Assembly: GCA_037783545.1 (NCBI GenBank)
Contig: JBBELK010000053.1
Location: 248,001 to 312,000 of the forward strand
Direction of reading: 5' to 3'
Length of the DNA: 64,000 nt
From: Henricia sp. BOLD:AAB3569
Taxonomy: Eukaryota; Echinodermata; Asteroidea; Spinulosida; Echinasteridae
Positions 58,558 through 64,000 of this stretch are shown here, in pieces (the first letter of the stretch is position 1; each line of letters begins with the position of its first letter). The notes beneath the pieces are model-generated. The model searched no databases. It had not been told where the DNA came from and saw only the letters and a program-made list of their open reading frames with translations. A program made the translations under genes and the position numbers.

Positions 58558-61500
58558 TTGAAGTTTGTCTGGAAATTCCTTCAGTTCCAAAATGGCGACC
58601 ACTTCGGACGCAATGTTTCCCGAAAGCGGCGTCTGTTTGTGCGAAAACTGTTCCGGCAGTGAGTTTTTGCTAGATTCGACGATAACTCGGTCGGTTTAAA
58701 CGGGAAATTGCTGAAATTTGCAGAACACGTTTGCGATATAGAGTTGTTTTAGCAGACAAAATTTGAAGTTTGTCTGGAAATTCCTTCAGTTCCAAAATGG
58801 CGACCACTTCAGACGCAATGTTTCCCGAAAGCGGCGTCTGTTTGTGCGAAAAATTTTCCGGCAGAGAGTTTTTGCTAGATTCGACGATAACTCGGTCGGT
58901 TTAAACGGGAAATTGCTGAAATTTGCAGAACACGTTTGGGATATAGAGTTGTTTTAGCAGACAAAATTTGAAGTTTGTCTGGACATTCCTTCAGTTCCAA
59001 AATAGCGACCACTTCAAACGCAATGTTTCCCGAAAGCGGGGTCTGCTTGTGCGAAAACTGTGCCCGCAAGGAGTTTTTGCTAGATTCGACGATAACTCGG
59101 TCGGTTTAAACGTGAAATTGCTGAAATTTGCAGAACACGTTTGCGATATAGAGTTGTTTTAGCAGACAAAATTTGAAGTTTGTCTGGACATTCCTTCAGT
59201 TCCAAAATGGCGACCACTTCAGACGCAATGTTTCCCGAAAGCGGCGTCTGTTTGGGATATAGAGTTGTTTTAGCAGACAAAATTTGAAGTTTGTTTGGAA
59301 ATTCCTTCAGTTCCAAAATAGCGACCACTTCAGACGCAATGTTTCCCGAAAGCGGCGTCTGCTTGTGCAAAAACTGTGCCGGCAAGGAGTTTTTGCTAGA
59401 TTCGACGATAACTCGGTCGGTTTAAACGGGAAATTGCTGAAATTTGCAGAACACGTTTGCGATATAGAGTTGTTTTAGCAGACAAAATTTGAAGTTTGTC
59501 TGGACATTCCTTCAGTTCCAAAATGGCGACCACTTCAGACGCAATGTTTCCCGAAAGCGGCGTCTGTTTGTGCGAAAAATGTTCCGGCAGAGAGTTTTTG
59601 CTAGATTCGACGATAACTCGGTCGGTTTAAACGGGAAATTGCTGAAATTTGCAGAACACGTTTGGGATATAGAGTTGTTTTAGCAGACAAAATTTGAAGT
59701 TTGTTTGGAAATTCCTTCAGTTCCAAAATAGCGACCACTTCAGACGCAATGTTTCCCGAAAGCGGCGTCTGCTTGTGCAAAAACTGTGCCGGCAAGGAGT
59801 TTTTGCTAGATTCGACGATAACTCGGTCGGTTTAAACGGGAAATTGCTGAAATTTGCAGAACACGTTTGCGATATAGAGTTGTTTTAGCAGACAAAATTT
59901 GAAGTTTGTCTGGAAATTCCTTCAGTTCCAAAATGGCGACCACTTCAGACGCAATGTTTCCCGAAAGCGGCGTCTGTTTGTGCGAAAAATTTTCCGGCAG
60001 AGAGTTTTTGCTAGATTCGACGATAACTCGGTCGGTTTAAACGGGAAATTGCTGAAATTTGCAGAACACGTTTGGGATATAGAGTTGTTTTAGCAGACAA
60101 AATTTGAAGTTTGTCTGGACATTCCTTCAGTTCCAAAATAGCGACCACTTCAAACGCAATGTTTCCCGAAAGCGGCGTCTGCTTGTGCGAAAACTGTGCC
60201 CGCAAGGAGTTTTTGCTAGATTCGACGATAACTCGGTCGGTTTAAACGTGAAATTGCTGAAATTTGCAGAACACGTTTGCGATATAGAGTTGTTTTAGCA
60301 GACAAAATTTGAAGTTTGTCTGGACATTCCTTCAGTTCCAAAATGGCGACCACTTCGGACGCAATGTTTCCCGAAAGCGGCGTCTGTTTGGGATATAGAG
60401 TTGTTTTAGCAGACAAAATTTGAAGTTTGTTTGGAAATTCCTTCAGTTCCAAAATAGCGACCACTTCAGACGCAATGTTTCCCGAAAGCGGCGTCTGCTT
60501 GTGCAAAAACTGTGCCGGCAAGGAGTTTTTGCTAGATTCGACGATAACTCGGTCGGTTTAAACGGGAAATTGCTGAAATTTGCAGAACACGTTTGCGATA
60601 TAGAGTTGTTTTAGCAGACAAAATTTGAAGTTTGTCTGGAAATTCCTTCAGTTCCAAAATGGCGACCACTTCAGACGCAATGTTTCCCGAAAGCGGCGTC
60701 TGTTTGTGCGAAAAATGTTCCGGCAGAGAGTTTTTGCTAGATTCGACGATAACTCGGTCGGTTTAAACGGGAAATTGCTGAAATTTGCAGAACACGTTTG
60801 GGATATAGAGTTGTTTTAGCAGACAAAATTTGAAGTTTGTCTGGAAATTCCTTCAGTTCCAAAATGGCGACCACTTCGGACGCAATGTTTCCCGAAAGCG
60901 GCGTCTGTTTGTGCGAAAACTGTTCCGGCAGTGAGTTTTTGCTAGATTCGACGATAACTCGGTCGGTTTAAACGGGAAATTGCTGAAATTTGCAGAACAC
61001 GTTTGCGATATAGAGTTGTTTTAGCAGACAAAATTTGAAGTTTGTCTGGAAATTCCTTCAGTTCCAAAATGGCGACCACTTCAGACGCAATGTTTCCCGA
61101 AAGCGGCGTCTGTTTGTGCGAAAAATTTTCCGGCAGAGAGTTTTTGCTAGATTCGACGATAACTCGGTCGGTTTAAACGGGAAATTGCTGAAATTTGCAG
61201 AACACGTTTGGGATATAGAGTTGTTTTAGCAGACAAAATTTGAAGTTTGTCTGGACATTCCTTCAGTTCCAAAATAGCGACCACTTCAAACGCAATGTTT
61301 CCCGAAAGCGGGGTCTGCTTGTGCGAAAACTGTGCCCGCAAGGAGTTTTTGCTAGATTCGACGATAACTCGGTCGGTTTAAACGTGAAATTGCTGAAATT
61401 TGCAGAACACGTTTGCGATATAGAGTTGTTTTAGCAGACAAAATTTGAAGTTTGTCTGGACATTCCTTCAGTTCCAAAATGGCGACCACTTCAGACGCAA

Positions 61501-63101
61501 TGTTTCCCGAAAGCGGCGTCTGTTTGGGATATAGAGTTGTTTTAGCAGACAAAATTTGAAGTTTGTTTGGAAATTCCTTCAGTTCCAAAATAGCGACCAC
61601 TTCAGACGCAATGTTTCCCGAAAGCGGCGTCTGCTTGTGCAAAAACTGTGCCGGCAAGGAGTTTTTGCTAGATTCGACGATAACTCGGTCGGTTTAAACG
61701 GGAAATTGCTGAAATTTGCAGAACACGTTTGCGATATAGAGTTGTTTTAGCAGACAAAATTTGAAGTTTGTCTGGACATTCCTTCAGTTCCAAAATGGCG
61801 ACCACTTCAGACGCAATGTTTCCCGAAAGCGGCGTCTGTTTGTGCGAAAAATGTTCCGGCAGAGAGTTTTTGCTAGATTCGACGATAACTCGGTCGGTTT
61901 AAACGGGAAATTGCTGAAATTTGCAGAACACGTTTGGGATATAGAGTTGTTTTAGCAGACAAAATTTGAAGTTTGTTTGGAAATTCCTTCAGTTCCAAAA
62001 TAGCGACCACTTCAGACGCAATGTTTCCCGAAAGCGGCGTCTGCTTGTGCAAAAACTGTGCCGGCAAGGAGTTTTTGCTAGATTCGACGATAACTCGGTC
62101 GGTTTAAACGGGAAATTGCTGAAATTTGCAGAACACGTTTGCGATATAGAGTTGTTTTAGCAGACAAAATTTGAAGTTTGTCTGGAAATTCCTTCAGTTC
62201 CAAAATGGCGACCACTTCAGACGCAATGTTTCCCGAAAGCGGCGTCTGTTTGTGCGAAAAATTTTCCGGCAGAGAGTTTTTGCTAGATTCGACGATAACT
62301 CGGTCGGTTTAAACGGGAAATTGCTGAAATTTGCAGAACACGTTTGGGATATAGAGTTGTTTTAGCAGACAAAATTTGAAGTTTGTCTGGACATTCCTTC
62401 AGTTCCAAAATAGCGACCACTTCAAACGCAATGTTTCCCGAAAGCGGCGTCTGCTTGTGCGAAAACTGTGCCCGCAAGGAGTTTTTGCTAGATTCGACGA
62501 TAACTCGGTCGGTTTAAACGTGAAATTGCTGAAATTTGCAGAACACGTTTGCGATATAGAGTTGTTTTAGCAGACAAAATTTGAAGTTTGTCTGGACATT
62601 CCTTCAGTTCCAAAATGGCGACCACTTCGGACGCAATGTTTCCCGAAAGCGGCGTCTGTTTGGGATATAGAGTTGTTTTAGCAGACAAAATTTGAAGTTT
62701 GTTTGGAAATTCCTTCAGTTCCAAAATAGCGACCACTTCAGACGCAATGTTTCCCGAAAGCGGCGTCTGCTTGTGCAAAAACTGTGCCGGCAAGGAGTTT
62801 TTGCTAGATTCGACGATAACTCGGTCGGTTTAAACGGGAAATTGCTGAAATTTGCAGAACACGTTTGCGATATAGAGTTGTTTTAGCAGACAAAATTTGA
62901 AGTTTGTCTGGAAATTCCTTCAGTTCCAAAATGGCGACCACTTCAGACGCAATGTTTCCCGAAAGCGGCGTCTGTTTGTGCGAAAAATGTTCCGGCAGAG
63001 AGTTTTTGCTAGATTCGACGATAACTCGGTCGGTTTAAACGGGAAATTGCTGAAATTTGCAGAACACGTTTGGGATATAGAGTTGTTTTAGCAGACAAAA
63101 T
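58558..63101 (+). repeat. 2,272-bp super-repeat (two tandem copies, each two 1,136-bp HORs)
   Basis: C monomers at 59,173, 60,309, 61,445 and 62,581 are exactly 1,136 bp apart, but alternate units differ. GCGGGGTCTG occurs only at 59,036 and 61,308. The C copies at 60,309 and 62,581 have TTCGGAC where the other two have TTCAGAC. The monomers at 59,489 and 61,761 both have GTCTGGACATTCC where 60,625 has GTCTGGAAATTCC. The repeating unit here is therefore 2,272 bp, with copies at 58,558-60,829 and 60,830-63,101. Confidence 0.88.
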
Positions 63102-64000
63102 TTGAAGTTTGTTTGGAAATTCCTTCAGTTCCAAAATAGCGACCACTTCAGACGCAATGTTTCCCGAAAGCGGCGTCTGCTTGTGCAAAAACTGTGCCGG
63201 CAAGGAGTTTTTGCTAGATTCGACGATAACTCGGTCGGTTTAAACGGGAAATTGCTGAAATTTGCAGAACACGTTTGGGATATAGAGTTGTTTTAGCAGA
63301 CAAAATTTGAAGTTTGTCTGGAAATTCCTTCAGTTCCAAAATAGCGACCACTTCAAACGCAATGTTTCCCGAAAGCGGCGTCTGCTTGTGCGAAAACTGT
63401 GCCCGCAAGGAGTTTTTGCTAGATTCGACGATAACTCGGTCGGTTTAAACGTGAAATTGCTGAAATTTGCAGAACACGTTTGCGATATAGAGTTGTTTTA
63501 GCAGACAAAATTTGAAGTTTGTCTGGACATTCCTTCAGTTCCAAAATAGCGACAACTTCAAACGCAATGTTTACCGAAAGCGGCGTCTGCTTGTGCGAAA
63601 ACTGTGCCGGCAAGGAGTTTTTGCTAGATTCGACGATAACTCGGTCGGTTTAAACGGGAAATTGCTGAAATTTGCAGAACACGTTTGCGATATAGAGTTG
63701 TTTTAGCAGACTAAATTTGAAGTTTGTCTGGAAATTTGTTAAGTTCCAAAATAGCGACCACTTCAGACGCAATGTTTCCCGAAAGCGGCGTCTGTTTGTG
63801 CGAAAAATGTTCCGGCAGAGAGTTTTTGCTAGATTCGACGATAACTCGGTCGGTTTAAACGGGAAATTGCTGAAATTTGCAGAACACGTTTGGGATATAG
63901 AGTTGTTTTAGCAGACAAAATTTGAAGTTTGTCTGGACATTCCTTCAGTTCCAAAATGGCGACCACTTCGGACGCAATGTTTCCCGAAAGCGGCGTCTGT

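Larger units (their letters stand above)
15212..64000 (+). repeat. 205-bp satellite array, right block
   Basis: The same 205-bp satellite resumes in the same orientation and the same higher-order phase after the insertion, and runs off the right end inside a monomer. From 15.2 to 32.8 kb it is mostly full-length monomers, with a few A and B truncations up to 27.3 kb and an indel-rich tract at 22.6-25.9 kb. From 32.8 kb onward it contains a 111-bp truncated monomer (type C) that punctuates a 1,136-bp higher-order repeat. I see no inversion, no second satellite family and no other interruption in these 48.8 kb. Confidence 0.98.

Overview
The window is almost entirely one satellite-DNA array. 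About 62.8 of 64 kb is a head-to-tail tandem repeat with a 205-bp monomer, roughly 310 copies, all in the same orientation and running off both ends. The only non-satellite DNA is one 1,219-bp insertion at 13,993-15,211. I find no protein-coding gene, rRNA, tRNA or CRISPR array. A homogeneous ~200-bp satellite with higher-order repeats (HORs) is typical of eukaryotic pericentromeric, centromeric or subtelomeric heterochromatin. I cannot name the species: I do not recognise the monomer, and the insertion has no diagnostic coding sequence.

Monomer: the usual length is 205 bp, with 204, 206, 207 and 210-bp variants from small indels. Each full monomer has a 24-nt dyad (8-bp arms, 8-nt loop), an 8-bp PmeI palindrome, and around that palindrome a 17-bp motif matching the CENP-B box at 8 of its 9 key positions. 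Both strands carry ~64-codon open frames in every monomer. These are passive: the forward frame has no ATG, the stop sits at the same place in each monomer, and 205 is not a multiple of 3.

Layout: (1) 1-13,992 is satellite with two truncated monomer types, A (139 bp) and B (142-145 bp). (2) 13,993-15,211 is the insertion. It has an imperfect inverted repeat at its left end, the partner just inside its right end, a perfect 9-bp-stem hairpin at the extreme right, and no unambiguous target duplication at a TT/TT site. That is the layout of non-autonomous Helentron-type rolling-circle elements; a degenerate solo LTR is the main alternative. (3) 15,212-22,600 is mostly full-length satellite. (4) 22,620-25,860 is a copy of the 8.5-11.9 kb segment carrying about 28 private changes, nearly all single-base indels, which looks like poorly polished assembly. 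(5) 25,900-32,800 is mostly full-length monomers with an exact-looking 1,435-bp tandem duplication. (6) 32,826-64,000 is organised by a third truncated monomer, C (111 bp, 15 copies), which builds a 1,136-bp HOR of five full monomers plus C. At 58.6-63.1 kb this is doubled into a 2,272-bp super-repeat.

Longer block copies (offsets 4,663; 4,923; 12,011; 14,171; 15,338; 22,051; 34,725 bp) show the array grew by repeated unequal exchange or amplification of multi-monomer blocks. One tandem pair of 1,440-bp units (12,157-13,596 and 13,597-16,255) differs by exactly the 1,219-bp insertion, so the first unit is an empty-site reference.
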